64,000 nt of DNA from Microbacterium sp. (GCF_031178445.1 NZ_JAPSIY010000005.1:248001-312000); one strand, 5' to 3'; shown: positions 37,833 to 46,753, counted from the stretch's first letter. Made by a program: numbers and translations. The notes: a model not told the origin generated them from the letters alone.

Positions 37833-38060
37833 ATGATCCCCCTCTCCCCTTCACTCTCTCCCTCGCTGGAGCGCTTCCTCGCCGACATGGAGTACCCCGC
37901 GATGAAGGACGACCTCACCCGCGAAGCGGCGAGGGACGGCCTCCCCGACGAGGATCTCGCCGCTCTGCACGCATTGCCCGATGGCGGCTACGACGCTCGT
38001 TGCCGGCTGCGGGACGCACTGCTGTCGCTTCAGCACAGCAGTGGGCTGGTGGCCGCGTGA
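37833..38060 (+). CDS. DUF2795 small protein
   Basis: 75 residues. SLERFLADMEYPAMKDDLTREAARDGLPDEDLAALHALPDGGYDARCRLRDAL matches the DUF2795 pattern of short actinobacterial proteins. ATG 37833 is chosen because GAAGG lies nine bases upstream; ATG 37824 would abut it. Follows hsp20 after a terminator-like hairpin and may be part of the same stress response. Function unknown. Confidence 0.78.
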   Translation: MIPLSPSLSPSLERFLADMEYPAMKDDLTREAARDGLPDEDLAALHALPDGGYDARCRLRDALLSLQHSSGLVAA

Positions 38061-38082
38061 TCGGCATGAACTAGCAGCGAAC

Positions 38083-38721
38083 TCAGGTGACCAGTTCGCC
38101 TGCCCGGCGCAGGTCGTGAACGAAGGCGTCGAACGCCGCCGCACGGTCGGCCTGGTCGGGCAGGCGCAGCAGGCTGGAGGGATGCACTGTCACGACCAGC
38201 GGAGTTCCGCGCTTGTCGGCAGACTCCAGTACGGTCCCTCGTACCGCTCCGATGCGCACCGTGCGCCCCAGCAGGGACCGTGCGGCGGTCGCCCCGAGCG
38301 CCACGATCACGGTCGGTCGCACGACGGCGATCTCGGCCTCGAGCCACGGCCGGCACGCGTCGATGTGACCGACGGCGGGCTTTTCGTGGATGCGACGCTT
38401 CCCGCGTCGCTCGAAGCGGAAGTGCTTCACGGCGTTCGTCAGGTAGACGCCGTCGCGCTCGATGCCGGCAGCGTCCAGCGCGTCGTCGAGCCGGCGTCCC
38501 GCGGGTCCGACGAAAGGCTCCCCCGCCAGATCCTCCCTGTCACCCGGCTGCTCTCCGACCAGCATCATCCGCGCCGATACCGGACCGTCGGAGAACACGA
38601 CCTGGGTCGCGTCCTTCCACAGTTCGCATCCCCGGCAGTCGTGCGCGGCTTCGCGCAGCATCCGCATGCCACCGCGCGACGGCACCCACCGCTCGGCTCC
38701 GGGGCGCTCCTGTCCTGTCAT
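38083..38721 (-). CDS. udgX: UdgX-type uracil-DNA glycosylase
   Basis: 212 residues of the family 4-like uracil-DNA glycosylase fold. Motif A VGEQPGDREDLAGEPFVGPAG near residues 55-75, motif B HPSSLLR at 180-186, and the distinctive R-loop KRRIH with His112. In mycobacterial UdgX the equivalent His forms a covalent bond with uracil-DNA, so this should be a suicide-type, uracil-trapping enzyme rather than a normal glycosylase. Cys29, Cys32 and Cys123 are candidate Fe-S ligands. Convergent with the DUF2795 gene. Confidence 0.92.
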   Translation of the reverse strand: MTGQERPGAERWVPSRGGMRMLREAAHDCRGCELWKDATQVVFSDGPVSARMMLVGEQPGDREDLAGEPFVGPAGRRLDDALDAAGIERDGVYLTNAVKHFRFERRGKRRIHEKPAVGHIDACRPWLEAEIAVVRPTVIVALGATAARSLLGRTVRIGAVRGTVLESADKRGTPLVVTVHPSSLLRLPDQADRAAAFDAFVHDLRRAGELVT

Positions 38722-38732
38722 GTGCGCGCCGC

Positions 38733-39332
38733 TCAGTGCATCGAGTCCGGATCCGAGTCACCCATGTGACCGGGCAGGGTGCTGGAGAGCACCCGCTCGA
38801 CGAACGCCTCGTACTCCTCCATGTAGTGCCGCAGGAACTTCTCGGTGCCGGCGTCGCGCACCTCGCCGTTCTCGCCGTATACCTCCGGCTTGAAGCTGAT
38901 GTACGCCTCGGGCGCGTTCAGCTGCGGCGCGTCGAGGAAGCTCAGCACGCTGCGCATCGACGCCTGCATCACGGCGGTGCCGATCGCCCCGGTCGAGGCG
39001 CCGATGATTCCCGTCGGCTTGCGTGCGAAGGAGTTCTGACCCCAGGGGCGCGAGCCCCAGTCGATCGCGTTCTTGAGAGGTGCGGGTATCGAGCGGTTGT
39101 ACTCCGGCGATACGAGCAGCAGCCCGTCCGAACTCTCGATCGACCGCTTGAACGAGATGACGGCCTCGACCGGATTCTGCTCGTCGTCGCGGTTGTACAG
39201 CGGCAGGTCACGGATCGGGATCTCCGTCAGCTCCAGGCCTTCGGGCGCGAGACCCACCAGCGCCTTGGCGAGAACGCGGTTGATCGAATCGCTCGACAGA
39301 CTGCCGACGAGGTAGCCGATGCGATGGCTCAT
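38733..39332 (-). CDS. NAD(P)H-dependent FMN reductase
   Basis: 199 residues of the flavodoxin-like NADPH-dependent FMN reductase family. IGYLVGSLSSDSINRVLAKAL at the N-terminus binds the FMN phosphate; LLLVSPEYNRSIPAPLKNAIDWGSRP and GIIGASTGAIGT are the family segments. AAGGAG SD before ATG 39332. Located 11 bp upstream of udgX on the same strand. Quinone, azo or chromate reduction is common in the family; substrate not shown. Confidence 0.9.
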   Translation of the reverse strand: MSHRIGYLVGSLSSDSINRVLAKALVGLAPEGLELTEIPIRDLPLYNRDDEQNPVEAVISFKRSIESSDGLLLVSPEYNRSIPAPLKNAIDWGSRPWGQNSFARKPTGIIGASTGAIGTAVMQASMRSVLSFLDAPQLNAPEAYISFKPEVYGENGEVRDAGTEKFLRHYMEEYEAFVERVLSSTLPGHMGDSDPDSMH

Positions 39333-39426
39333 GGTGAACTCCTTCTCTTCCGGTGAGCGCCAACCGGTATACCTGCCCCTCCGCCGAACCGGCAGGGGGT
39401 TGCGGACCGACCCGTACGATGGCGTC

Positions 39427-40146
39427 GTGGACTTCGAACCTGGCCGCATCGGCACGCTCGGCATCCTCGGGGCGGGCCGCCTCGGGCGGGTGCTGGCCCG
39501 CCTCGCCGTCTCCGCCGGGTATCGCGTCGTCGTCGCGGCATCCGGCGACCCAGCGCCGATCTCCCGCGCGATGGCGGCGCTCGGCGCGACCGCAGGTACG
39601 AACGCATCGGTGATCGCGCAGGCGGACGCGGTGGTCCTCGCCGTCCCGCTGAACAGATACCGGATGTTGCCTGCCGAGCTGCTGCGCGGCAAGCTGGTGA
39701 TCGACGCCATGAACTACTGGTGGGGCGACGGGGTGCGCGATGACCTGAGCGATCCGCGCACATCCACGAGCGAGACCGTCCAGCGCTTCCTGCCAGGGGC
39801 TCGCGTGGTGAAGGCGCTGGGGCACATGGGATATCAGGATCTGGAGGACGAGGCGAGGGCGGCCGGCGTTCCGGGGCGGAAGGCCATCGCGATCGCCGGC
39901 GACCGCGCCGACGACCTCGACATCGTGTGCCGGCTGGTCGACGAGCTCGGCTTCGACCCTGTCGTCGCCGGCCCTCTGGCGGCGGGGATCATGCTGGAGC
40001 CGGGGGCCGAGGCCTTCGGCGCGGATGTCGAGGCAGCAGAGCTGAGGGCGATGCTGGGGCGGTTCCCCAGCTCGCAGCGTGGGATCGTGGTCGCGCGGGC
40101 GCGCGGCGGACGGCTATGGGAGAAAGGTTCCGGATCGGATGACTGA
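39427..40146 (+). CDS. NAD(P)-binding reductase, F420-dependent NADP reductase-like
   Basis: 239 residues. N-terminal Rossmann motif IGTLGILGAGRLGRVLARLAVSAGY, then ADAVVLAVPLNRYRMLP and VIDAMNYWWG, as in NADPH-dependent F420 reductases and related dinucleotide-binding proteins. GTG 39427 is preceded by TACGAT exactly six bases upstream. Divergent from the FMN reductase. F420 use is plausible for actinobacteria but not proven by sequence. Confidence 0.85.
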   Translation: MDFEPGRIGTLGILGAGRLGRVLARLAVSAGYRVVVAASGDPAPISRAMAALGATAGTNASVIAQADAVVLAVPLNRYRMLPAELLRGKLVIDAMNYWWGDGVRDDLSDPRTSTSETVQRFLPGARVVKALGHMGYQDLEDEARAAGVPGRKAIAIAGDRADDLDIVCRLVDELGFDPVVAGPLAAGIMLEPGAEAFGADVEAAELRAMLGRFPSSQRGIVVARARGGRLWEKGSGSDD

Positions 40147-40768
40147 CAAGATCGACTTCAAGAAGACCCTCGACAGCTACCGGGCCCCGCGGGGCGGGTT
40201 CCGCATCGTCGACGTCCCCGACATGCAGTACCTCATGATCGACGGGCACGGCGACCCGAACACCTCACCCGCGTACACGGAGGCGCTCGAGTCCCTGTAC
40301 CCGGTCGCCTACAAGCTCAAGTTCGCGAGCCGCCGGGAACTCGATCGGGACTATGTCGTGCCGCCGCTGGAGGGGTTGTGGTGGGCAGAGGACATGGATG
40401 CCTTCACCGTCGCACGCGACAAGTCGAGGTGGGACTGGACGATGATGCTGATGGCGCCCGACTGGATCGAGGAGGACCTGTTCCGCAGCGCCGTCGAGCA
40501 GGCCGGTGCCAAGACCCGGCCCCGCCGACTGGACGACGTCCGTCTGGAGACCCTTTCGGAGGGCCGCAGCGTGCAGACGCTGCACATCGGCTCGTTCGAC
40601 GACGAGGGCCCGGTGCTGGAGCAGATGCACGAGCGATTCATCCCCGAGAGCGGGTACACCCTCAACGGCAAGCACCATGAGATCTACTTCAGCGACTTCA
40701 GGAAGGTCGCTCCCGAGAAGCTGCGCACGGTGCTGCGCCAGCCGGTCGTGGCCTCACCGCAGCGATAG
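40139..40768 (+). CDS. GyrI-like small-molecule-binding protein
   Basis: 209 residues of the SRPBCC-like GyrI/BmrR effector-binding superfamily: FRIVDVPDMQYLMIDGHGDPNTSPAYTEALESLYPVAYKLKF and ERFIPESGYTLNGKHHEIYFSDFRKVAPEKLRTVLRQPV. Standalone members bind or hydrolyse small hydrophobic compounds. ATG 40139 overlaps the preceding gene by eight bases, so the two are co-translated. Confidence 0.86.
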   Translation: MTDKIDFKKTLDSYRAPRGGFRIVDVPDMQYLMIDGHGDPNTSPAYTEALESLYPVAYKLKFASRRELDRDYVVPPLEGLWWAEDMDAFTVARDKSRWDWTMMLMAPDWIEEDLFRSAVEQAGAKTRPRRLDDVRLETLSEGRSVQTLHIGSFDDEGPVLEQMHERFIPESGYTLNGKHHEIYFSDFRKVAPEKLRTVLRQPVVASPQR

Positions 40769-40780
40769 GGAGCATCGAGG

Positions 40781-40981
40781 TCAGTCGTCCTCCACGTGGA
40801 TCGTGGCAGACGGGCACAGGTCCTGAGCCTCCCGCACCGCAGCCCACTCGGACTCGGGCGGATGCTCATCGAGAACGCTCACGAAGCCGCCGTCCTCGTC
40901 CCGGTTGGTGAAGACGCGCGGCGCCGTGCGCCCGCAGTTGCCGGAGGCGATGCACGTCGTGGGGTTCACTGTGACTTTCAT
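40781..40981 (-). CDS. Ferredoxin, [3Fe-4S] type
   Basis: 66 residues, acidic. Cys10-x5-Cys16 and Cys56-Pro fit a [3Fe-4S] cluster (the second Cys of the 4Fe motif is absent). VTVNPTTCIASGNCGRTAPRVF opening. Encoded 22 bp downstream of the desaturase on the same strand and is its likely electron donor. Confidence 0.9.
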   Translation of the reverse strand: MKVTVNPTTCIASGNCGRTAPRVFTNRDEDGGFVSVLDEHPPESEWAAVREAQDLCPSATIHVEDD

Positions 40982-41003
40982 GAGGGCCTCCTTGCGACAT
41001 ACT

Positions 41004-42047
41004 TCAGCCTCGGTACTGCCGCACAAGGGGGCAGGTGTACGGGTCGCGGTTCTTCAGCCCGACCTGATTGAGGTAGGCGATGATCGTTCGGAATGCGTCG
41101 CCGAGCGTGGTCTCGGTGTACGAGATCCCCAACTCGGCGCACCGCTGCCGCACCAGCTTCTGCAGTGCCGGCAGGTTCGGTCGGGGTGCCATCGGGAACA
41201 GGTGGTGCTCCACCTGGTACTCGAGCCCGCCCATGAAGAAGTGCACGAGCGGGCCTCCGCGGATGTTGCGGGACATGTTCACCTGCCGTCGCAGGAAATC
41301 GATGTCGGCGTCGTGCGGTACCGTCGGCATCCCGATGTGGTTCGGTGAGAACGCACCACCGAGCAGGAGTCCGAACACGGCGACCTGGACGAGTACGAAT
41401 GCCACTGCCATCCGCGGTGGCAGCACGATGAACAGCAGGGCGAGATAGCCGAACACGCGGATGCCGACGAACAGGATCTCGGTCCAGCGGTGAGTCACCC
41501 CCTTGCCCGTGAGGATCGTCTTGAACGAGTCGACGTGCAGAGAGAATCCCTCGAAGAGCAGCAGCGGCACGAAGTAGTAGCCCTGGTAGCGACCGAGCTT
41601 GGCTGCGAGGCCGGTGCGCCTGTCGGTGCCCTCCGGCGTGAAGGAGAGGACGCCGGGCTCGGCATCCGGATCCACCCGTTCCTTGTTGGGATTGGCGTGG
41701 TGACGACCGTGCTTGTCGACCCACCAGCCGTAGCTGAGGCCGGTGAACAGTCCGGCGAGCACCCGCGAGACCCATTCGTTCCATCGCCTCGAGGCGAAGA
41801 TCCCCTGATGCGCGGCTTCGTGACCGAGAAACCCCAGCTGCGCCATCGCGACCCCGAGCAGTGCGGCGAGGATCAGCTGGAACCAGCTCTCGCCCAAGAG
41901 GGCGACGCCGATCAGGATCGCCACGGTGAACAGGGTCCAGAACAGCAGCATCCCCCAGTAGAAGACGTACCTGCGCTGCATCAGACCGGCGTCATTGGCC
42001 TCCACCGAGAGCTGATGGAAGGCCTCCACATAGCGATTCCCGAGCAC
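41004..42047 (-). CDS. Membrane fatty-acid desaturase
   Basis: 347 residues, oxygen-dependent di-iron desaturase. Histidine boxes: GHEAAHQG near residues 75-82, HGRHHANPN near 113-121, and YQVEHHLFP near 290, the Q-variant third box typical of front-end/linoleoyl-CoA-like desaturases. Hydrophobic helices pair around them. GTG 42047 is chosen because GGAGAGG sits just upstream; the frame is open for another 59 codons of unlikely composition. Electrons probably come from the adjacent ferredoxin. Confidence 0.9.
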   Translation of the reverse strand: MLGNRYVEAFHQLSVEANDAGLMQRRYVFYWGMLLFWTLFTVAILIGVALLGESWFQLILAALLGVAMAQLGFLGHEAAHQGIFASRRWNEWVSRVLAGLFTGLSYGWWVDKHGRHHANPNKERVDPDAEPGVLSFTPEGTDRRTGLAAKLGRYQGYYFVPLLLFEGFSLHVDSFKTILTGKGVTHRWTEILFVGIRVFGYLALLFIVLPPRMAVAFVLVQVAVFGLLLGGAFSPNHIGMPTVPHDADIDFLRRQVNMSRNIRGGPLVHFFMGGLEYQVEHHLFPMAPRPNLPALQKLVRQRCAELGISYTETTLGDAFRTIIAYLNQVGLKNRDPYTCPLVRQYRG

Positions 42048-42311
42048 CGCCCTCTCCAATCCGCTCCGCCGACTCGGTTGACGCCACGATATGTAACCTG
42101 CGCTCGGATCGTCGAGGGCTTGCGGTGAGGATGCACCTGCGGTAGCGCCGGCATCCGCGCGCCGTGACCGCGGGTTGTGTGGCGGTCGTGCTCGGTGAGG
42201 GCCGCCCAGATCGACGAGCCGCACGCGGGCGTAGGTTCCGGGGTCGGTATGGTGAAGGGCATGGCGGGGCGGGAGCAGAGGCGGCAGAAGGTCGTGGACG
42301 CCCTGTGGTCT

Positions 42312-42887
42312 CTACGAGGCGAGGGTGCGCGTGAGAACCTGACCAGGCCATTCCTTGACCTGGAAGGTGACGTCTTTGACGTAGCCCACCGTTTCGTAGA
42401 ACCGCACCAGGTCACCGCCGCGCCCCGCGAAGCAATCCACCCGCAGTTCGCGAATGCCGGCCCGGGCGGCGAGTTCATCCGCATGCGCCAGCAGCCTGCG
42501 CCCGTACCCGCGTTCGTCCTCCGCCCGCGAGGCGACCAGCGCCTCGATGTAGAGTTCTGGGCCCGGGCGCGATGAAGGCGGCACGTAGGCGTGTGCGGCA
42601 CCCACGACGAGGAAACCGGCCACACCACCTTCGGGGGTCAGTGCGACCCAAGACCCGGATGCCAGACACCAGCGCTCCACCATGTCCCGGCGCTCCGGCA
42701 GGTCCGACCAGCGTGCCGTGCCCCACTGCTCGGTGTTGCCATGCGCGTTCATCCATGCCACGGCCCCGTCGAACAGCGACAGCACGGCCTCGACGTCATT
42801 GAGATCAGCCCGCCTGATTGCCGTGCCCGCCGTCTCATACGCCGTTTCTGCCGAATCGATCCCGTCGATGCCCGATCCTGAAGTCAC
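42312..42887 (-). CDS. GNAT-family acetyltransferase
   Basis: 191 residues. GNAT fold with AIRRADLNDVEAVLSLFDGAVAWMNAHGNTEQWG, acetyl-CoA loop ASRAEDERGYGRRLLAHADELAARAG and VRFYETVGY. Start GTG 42887. 40 bp after the TetR gene on the same strand and perhaps read through from it. Substrate unknown. Confidence 0.85.
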   Translation of the reverse strand: MTSGSGIDGIDSAETAYETAGTAIRRADLNDVEAVLSLFDGAVAWMNAHGNTEQWGTARWSDLPERRDMVERWCLASGSWVALTPEGGVAGFLVVGAAHAYVPPSSRPGPELYIEALVASRAEDERGYGRRLLAHADELAARAGIRELRVDCFAGRGGDLVRFYETVGYVKDVTFQVKEWPGQVLTRTLAS

Positions 42888-42927
42888 CGTTCCACTCTGG
42901 CACGAAGGGCCGTGAGACCCGTGCCGA

Positions 42928-43491
42928 TCAGCTTCGGAGGGCCTTGTGCAGGGCGACGCGCAGGTCGACCGGGTCAGCGCGCGCATTGTCGAGAAGGATG
43001 GCGGTGCAGAGGCCGTCCGACATCGCGACGAGGGCGGTGATCGCGTGGGCGTCGTCGGTCAGGGTTCCTGCGAGCTCGGCGACGTTCTCGCGCCAGCGGC
43101 GGGCGATCGGTCGCAGAGAGGGCCTGCGTGCGGCCAGTGTGGCGAGCTCGCGCTCGGCCAGTGCGCGCTCGCGCCCGGAGCCGCCCGTTTCGGCGATGAG
43201 TTCAGCCAATCCCGCGAGTTTGTCGCCCGGCGCATCGATGATCGCCCGGATCTTCGCCGTGTAGGCGTCAGCGACGCTGGTCAGGGCTGCTACGAGGAGG
43301 TCGTCGAGAGTGGCGAAGTAGTAGGTGCTCAGGGATGTCGTGATCCCCGCCTCCTTCGCAACGGTGCGGTGTGTGACGCCCGCGGCTCCGTCGCGCGTTA
43401 CGACCGCCAGGGTGGCGTCGATGATCTCCGCGCGGCGCTTCGCTCCCCGCGCGAAGCGCCCGTCGACGCGCTCAGCCGTGTTGTCGCTCAT
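42928..43491 (-). CDS. TetR-family repressor
   Basis: 187 residues. HTH AEIIDATLAVVTRDGAAGVTHRTVAKEAGITTSLSTYYFATLDDLLVAAL, then a helical ligand-binding domain. GGAGGG SD before ATG 43491. 13 bp downstream of the MFS exporter on the same strand, so it probably represses its own efflux operon through the inverted repeat at 45069-45101. Confidence 0.9.
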   Translation of the reverse strand: MSDNTAERVDGRFARGAKRRAEIIDATLAVVTRDGAAGVTHRTVAKEAGITTSLSTYYFATLDDLLVAALTSVADAYTAKIRAIIDAPGDKLAGLAELIAETGGSGRERALAERELATLAARRPSLRPIARRWRENVAELAGTLTDDAHAITALVAMSDGLCTAILLDNARADPVDLRVALHKALRS

Positions 43492-43504
43492 CACCCTCCT
43501 TCGC

Positions 43505-45049
43505 TCAAAGGGTAGTCGAGCCCTCGGCGACGCCGGCGGCGGCATCTGGCTGTGCGCTCTCGAGCTTGGGAACGTGACGCAGCATCCGCAGACACACCGC
43601 GGCAGCGATCGCGATCGCGAGGCCGGCGACCGCCGAAGCGATGTTCAGTCCTGTCGTGAAGGCCCGCTGCGCGTCGACGAGAAGGCCGGGAGGAAGCTCG
43701 TTCGCGACTGCGGCCGCGGTGCTGAGGCCGTCACGGAGGGCTGCGTCCTGGTCGGTGGAGAGGCCTGAGGGTACGGCCAGTTGAGATCGGTAGACAGCGG
43801 TGGTCAGGCTGCCGAGGATGGCCACCCCGACCGCGAGCCCGAGCTCCTGGACGGTCTCTGAAAGCGAAGCGGCCGAACCGGAGCTCGCTGCCGGTGCCGC
43901 GCCGACCACGATGTCCGTTCCCAGGGCGGCGATGGCCCCCAGACCGAGGTAGACGAAGGCGAATCCGAGGGCGACCGGCAACTCGGCATCCAGGCCGGCG
44001 GTGGCCAGCAGCACGTAACCGATCAGAGAGACGGCCAAGGTGCCGCCCATGATGTATCCGGGGCGGATGCGGCGCGCGAGCAGTGGTGCTCCGATGGCCG
44101 CGCCGAACATCGCCATCGCGGGCGGAGCCATCCACAGTCCCGCGGTGAAGGGGCTCAGTCCCTCGACCAGTTGCAGGTACTGCGTGACGAGGTACATGCT
44201 GCCGCCCACCCCGACGAGGCCGAGCAGAAGCACCGCCAGCGCGGCGCTGAACGCCTTGCTGCGGAACAGACTGACGTCGAGCAGCGGGTCACGCAGGCGC
44301 AGTTGCCGGCGCCAGAACACGGTCGCGGCGAGCGCGCCGACCGTCACTGCGACGATGATCGCGGCATCCAGACCATCGGCCGTGACGTGCTTGATCGCGT
44401 AGACGATCGGCAGTATGGCTGTCAGTGACAGCGCGACGCTCGCCATGTCGAGCCGCCCACCGCGGGGGTTGCGGTACTCGGGCAGAAACACTCGCCCAAG
44501 CAGCAGCACGATGAGCGCGATCGGAACGGCCACCAAGAACGCCGCACCCCACCAGAGAGAGTCGACCAGAACTCCCCCCAATATCGGGCCCGCCGCCATT
44601 CCGCCCGCGAACATCGTGGCCCAGACCCCGATCGCCACGGCTCGTCGCCGAGGATCGGGGAACATGTTCGACACGAGTGACAGAGTCGAGGGCATCAGCG
44701 TCGCGCCCGCGACGCCCAGCAGTGCGCGCGCCGCGATCAGCGTCTCCGCGCTGGGCGCGAACGCTGCGAACACCGACACCGCGGCGAACGCAGCGATACC
44801 GATCATCAGCAAGCGGCGTCGCCCGATGCGGTCACCCAAGGTGCCCATCGTGACGAGGAAGCCCGCGAGCAGGAAGCCGTACGCGTCCATGATCCACAGC
44901 GCCTGTGTGGCCGATGGAGTCAGATCCGCCGCCAGAGCGGGCAGCACCAGGTAGAGCACCGTCACATCGAGGCCCAGCAGGAATGTCGGAAGGGCCAGCA
45001 CCGCCATGCCGGCCCAAGCGCGCGAAGCTGCAGCAGCTGGTCTGTTCAT
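43505..45049 (-). CDS. MFS drug exporter, DHA2/QacA type
   Basis: 514 residues with 14 predicted transmembrane segments. FLLGLDVTVLYLVLPAL in TM1 has the membrane-embedded Asp of the DHA2 family, GTLGDRIGRRRLL is motif A, and ALLGVAGATLMPSTLSLVSNMFPDPRRRAVAIGVWATMFAGGMAAGPILGG is motif C. GGAGG SD before ATG 45049. Proton-driven export of cationic or lipophilic compounds; first gene of the operon with tetR. Confidence 0.93.
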   Translation of the reverse strand: MNRPAAAASRAWAGMAVLALPTFLLGLDVTVLYLVLPALAADLTPSATQALWIMDAYGFLLAGFLVTMGTLGDRIGRRRLLMIGIAAFAAVSVFAAFAPSAETLIAARALLGVAGATLMPSTLSLVSNMFPDPRRRAVAIGVWATMFAGGMAAGPILGGVLVDSLWWGAAFLVAVPIALIVLLLGRVFLPEYRNPRGGRLDMASVALSLTAILPIVYAIKHVTADGLDAAIIVAVTVGALAATVFWRRQLRLRDPLLDVSLFRSKAFSAALAVLLLGLVGVGGSMYLVTQYLQLVEGLSPFTAGLWMAPPAMAMFGAAIGAPLLARRIRPGYIMGGTLAVSLIGYVLLATAGLDAELPVALGFAFVYLGLGAIAALGTDIVVGAAPAASSGSAASLSETVQELGLAVGVAILGSLTTAVYRSQLAVPSGLSTDQDAALRDGLSTAAAVANELPPGLLVDAQRAFTTGLNIASAVAGLAIAIAAAVCLRMLRHVPKLESAQPDAAAGVAEGSTTL

Positions 45050-45068
45050 CGGGGCCTCCACTACATAA

Positions 45069-45101
45069 TTGTACGTACGTTTAATTAGTATCACCGTACA
45101 A
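45069..45101. promoter_or_regulatory. AT-rich operator region before the MFS-TetR operon
   Basis: TTGTACG (45069-45075) and CGTACAA (45095-45101) form an inverted repeat around AT-rich DNA that also contains GTACGTAC (45071-45078) and TTAATTA. It lies 20-52 bp before the MFS start, where the promoter must be, and stands out from the 70% GC surroundings. Probable TetR site. Confidence 0.55.
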
Positions 45102-45197
45102 CTATATGAAGTGTGTGGGCCAAAGGGATGGAACCGATCGTGCGGGAGGTGACCGGCCCGAGGCCTCGAAGGCCTGCGCGAGGATGGCATGCGGATA

Positions 45198-45226
45198 GGT
45201 CCGCCGGGGGCTTCGCCCGGCGGACC
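45198..45226 (-). terminator. Terminator of the FAD oxidase gene
   Basis: GGTCCGCCGGG (45198-45208) pairs with CCCGGCGGACC (45216-45226), an 11-bp perfect stem 10 bp after the stop codon. Confidence 0.85.
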
Positions 45227-45235
45227 GTTCCGTAC

Positions 45236-46609
45236 TCAGAGCGCGTGCGCTGCCGCGAAGGTGTCGTTCGGGTCGAAGCGTCGCTTGAGCTCGCGCAGAG
45301 GCGCTGCCGCGTCGCCGAAGCCGGCATCCCGATCGGTATCGCCGCCGTCGATGAAGGTGAGGACGAGTTCGTCGGTCTGCCATGCTTCGAGCGCGGCGAG
45401 ACCTGCCCGCACCGCGGCATCCGCCCCGGCCATCACGTCGGGTGCGGGCACCATGGCGACGGTGTGCGCGAGGTAGGCGCCGGCGACCGAGCCGACGGCG
45501 CCCGCATCATCCGGCCGTCGGGCGATCGCTCCCCCGAGATGGCGCAGCTCGGCGAAGAACACCCCGGGCACGGCGCCGGCCGCGACGAACGCCTCCACAG
45601 CCTCGAAAGGCAGCTCCGCCAGCACGGAGTGCGTCGTCACAGCAGGGGTCGGGCCGGGCGGATCCATGTGCACCGCGACGAGTCCCGCGGCAGGGATGCG
45701 TGCGAATGTGTCCATCTCCGGCGCAAGCGCACGGAGCGGTTCGAGGAGTACGGATGCGGCGGCATCCGTCTCGAGGATGGCCCCGTCGACCACGACCAGG
45801 GAGCGGCCCGATAGGAACGGCGGCAGCTCGGGCAGCGGCGGGAAGTTCATGATGCGCAGGGTGGTCGTCGCCGACTCGGGTGCCGTCGCGGTCCACGCCG
45901 TCCACGCGTGAGCGACGTCGGCGGCGCGCGAGGCGTCCCAGAGCAGCATGCCCGCGAAGACGTCGGCGTACGGCAGCAGGTCGAGTTCGAGCGAGACGAC
46001 GACGCCGAAGGCTCCCGAGCCTCCGCGCACCGCCCAGAAGAGCTCGGGGTTCTCGTCGGCGCTCGCGCGGACGAGGTTGCCGTCGGCTGTGACGATTTGC
46101 ACGGCGCGCACCGTGTTGACCGCGAGTCCATGCGTGCGGGCGTAGAACGACAGCCCGCCGCTCAGGATGTAGCCGGCGACAGAGACGTCACCCGCACTGC
46201 CGTGGAGGGCCGTCAGTCCGTGCGGCGCGGCGGCTTCGATGACGTCGTTCCAGAGCGAGCCGCCCAGCACACGTGCGGTGCGAGCGATCGGGTCGACGGT
46301 CACCCCGCGCATGCCCGTGAGCGAGACGAGTACGACGTCGGTCAGGTCGGTGTCGGCGAGCGCCGCGGCGGCGTGCCCGGTCGACTGCGGTGCGACGCGA
46401 AGTCCGGATGCCGCTGCGGCGCGGACGACCTCGACGACCTCCTCGGCGGTCTGGGGTCTGGTCACAGCGAACGGGCGCTGGTCGACGGCGACGTTCCACG
46501 GCGTGCGTGCGACGTCGTAGTCAGGGTCGCCCGCGAGCAGAACGCGGTCGCCGAGGGCAGCTCTCAGGGATGCTGCGCGGGTGTCGATCAGGTTGTCGGA
46601 GAGAGTCAT
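45236..46609 (-). CDS. FAD-linked oxidoreductase (PCMH/BBE family)
   Basis: 457 residues. FAD-binding PCMH domain with RPQTAEEVVEVVRAAAASGLRVAPQSTGHAAAAL, LGGSLWNDVIEAAAPHGLTALHGSAGDVSVAGYILSGGLSFYARTHGL; C-terminal BBE element FDPNDTFAAAHAL. The His of STGH is in the place where relatives attach FAD covalently. AGGAG SD before ATG 46609. Divergent from the LuxR regulator, with its own terminator. Oxidises an unknown alcohol, sugar or berberine-like substrate. Confidence 0.9.
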   Translation of the reverse strand: MTLSDNLIDTRAASLRAALGDRVLLAGDPDYDVARTPWNVAVDQRPFAVTRPQTAEEVVEVVRAAAASGLRVAPQSTGHAAAALADTDLTDVVLVSLTGMRGVTVDPIARTARVLGGSLWNDVIEAAAPHGLTALHGSAGDVSVAGYILSGGLSFYARTHGLAVNTVRAVQIVTADGNLVRASADENPELFWAVRGGSGAFGVVVSLELDLLPYADVFAGMLLWDASRAADVAHAWTAWTATAPESATTTLRIMNFPPLPELPPFLSGRSLVVVDGAILETDAAASVLLEPLRALAPEMDTFARIPAAGLVAVHMDPPGPTPAVTTHSVLAELPFEAVEAFVAAGAVPGVFFAELRHLGGAIARRPDDAGAVGSVAGAYLAHTVAMVPAPDVMAGADAAVRAGLAALEAWQTDELVLTFIDGGDTDRDAGFGDAAAPLRELKRRFDPNDTFAAAHAL

Positions 46610-46753
46610 GTGTGTGCTCCTGGTTCGAGTCGGGTTGGACACGGATACTCTCCGCCGCGACAGGGCGGGCGGACCATCCCAGTTCATGAGGGAATTCCGC
46701 TCCCCCAGATACCTGGGATGGCGCTTGCGGCGGTACCGGAGCACACTGATTCC

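Noticed and set aside
45908..46753. N-terminal extension of the LuxR gene
   Set aside because: It is antisense to the FAD oxidase and its divergent promoter; protein similarity begins at ATG 46754.
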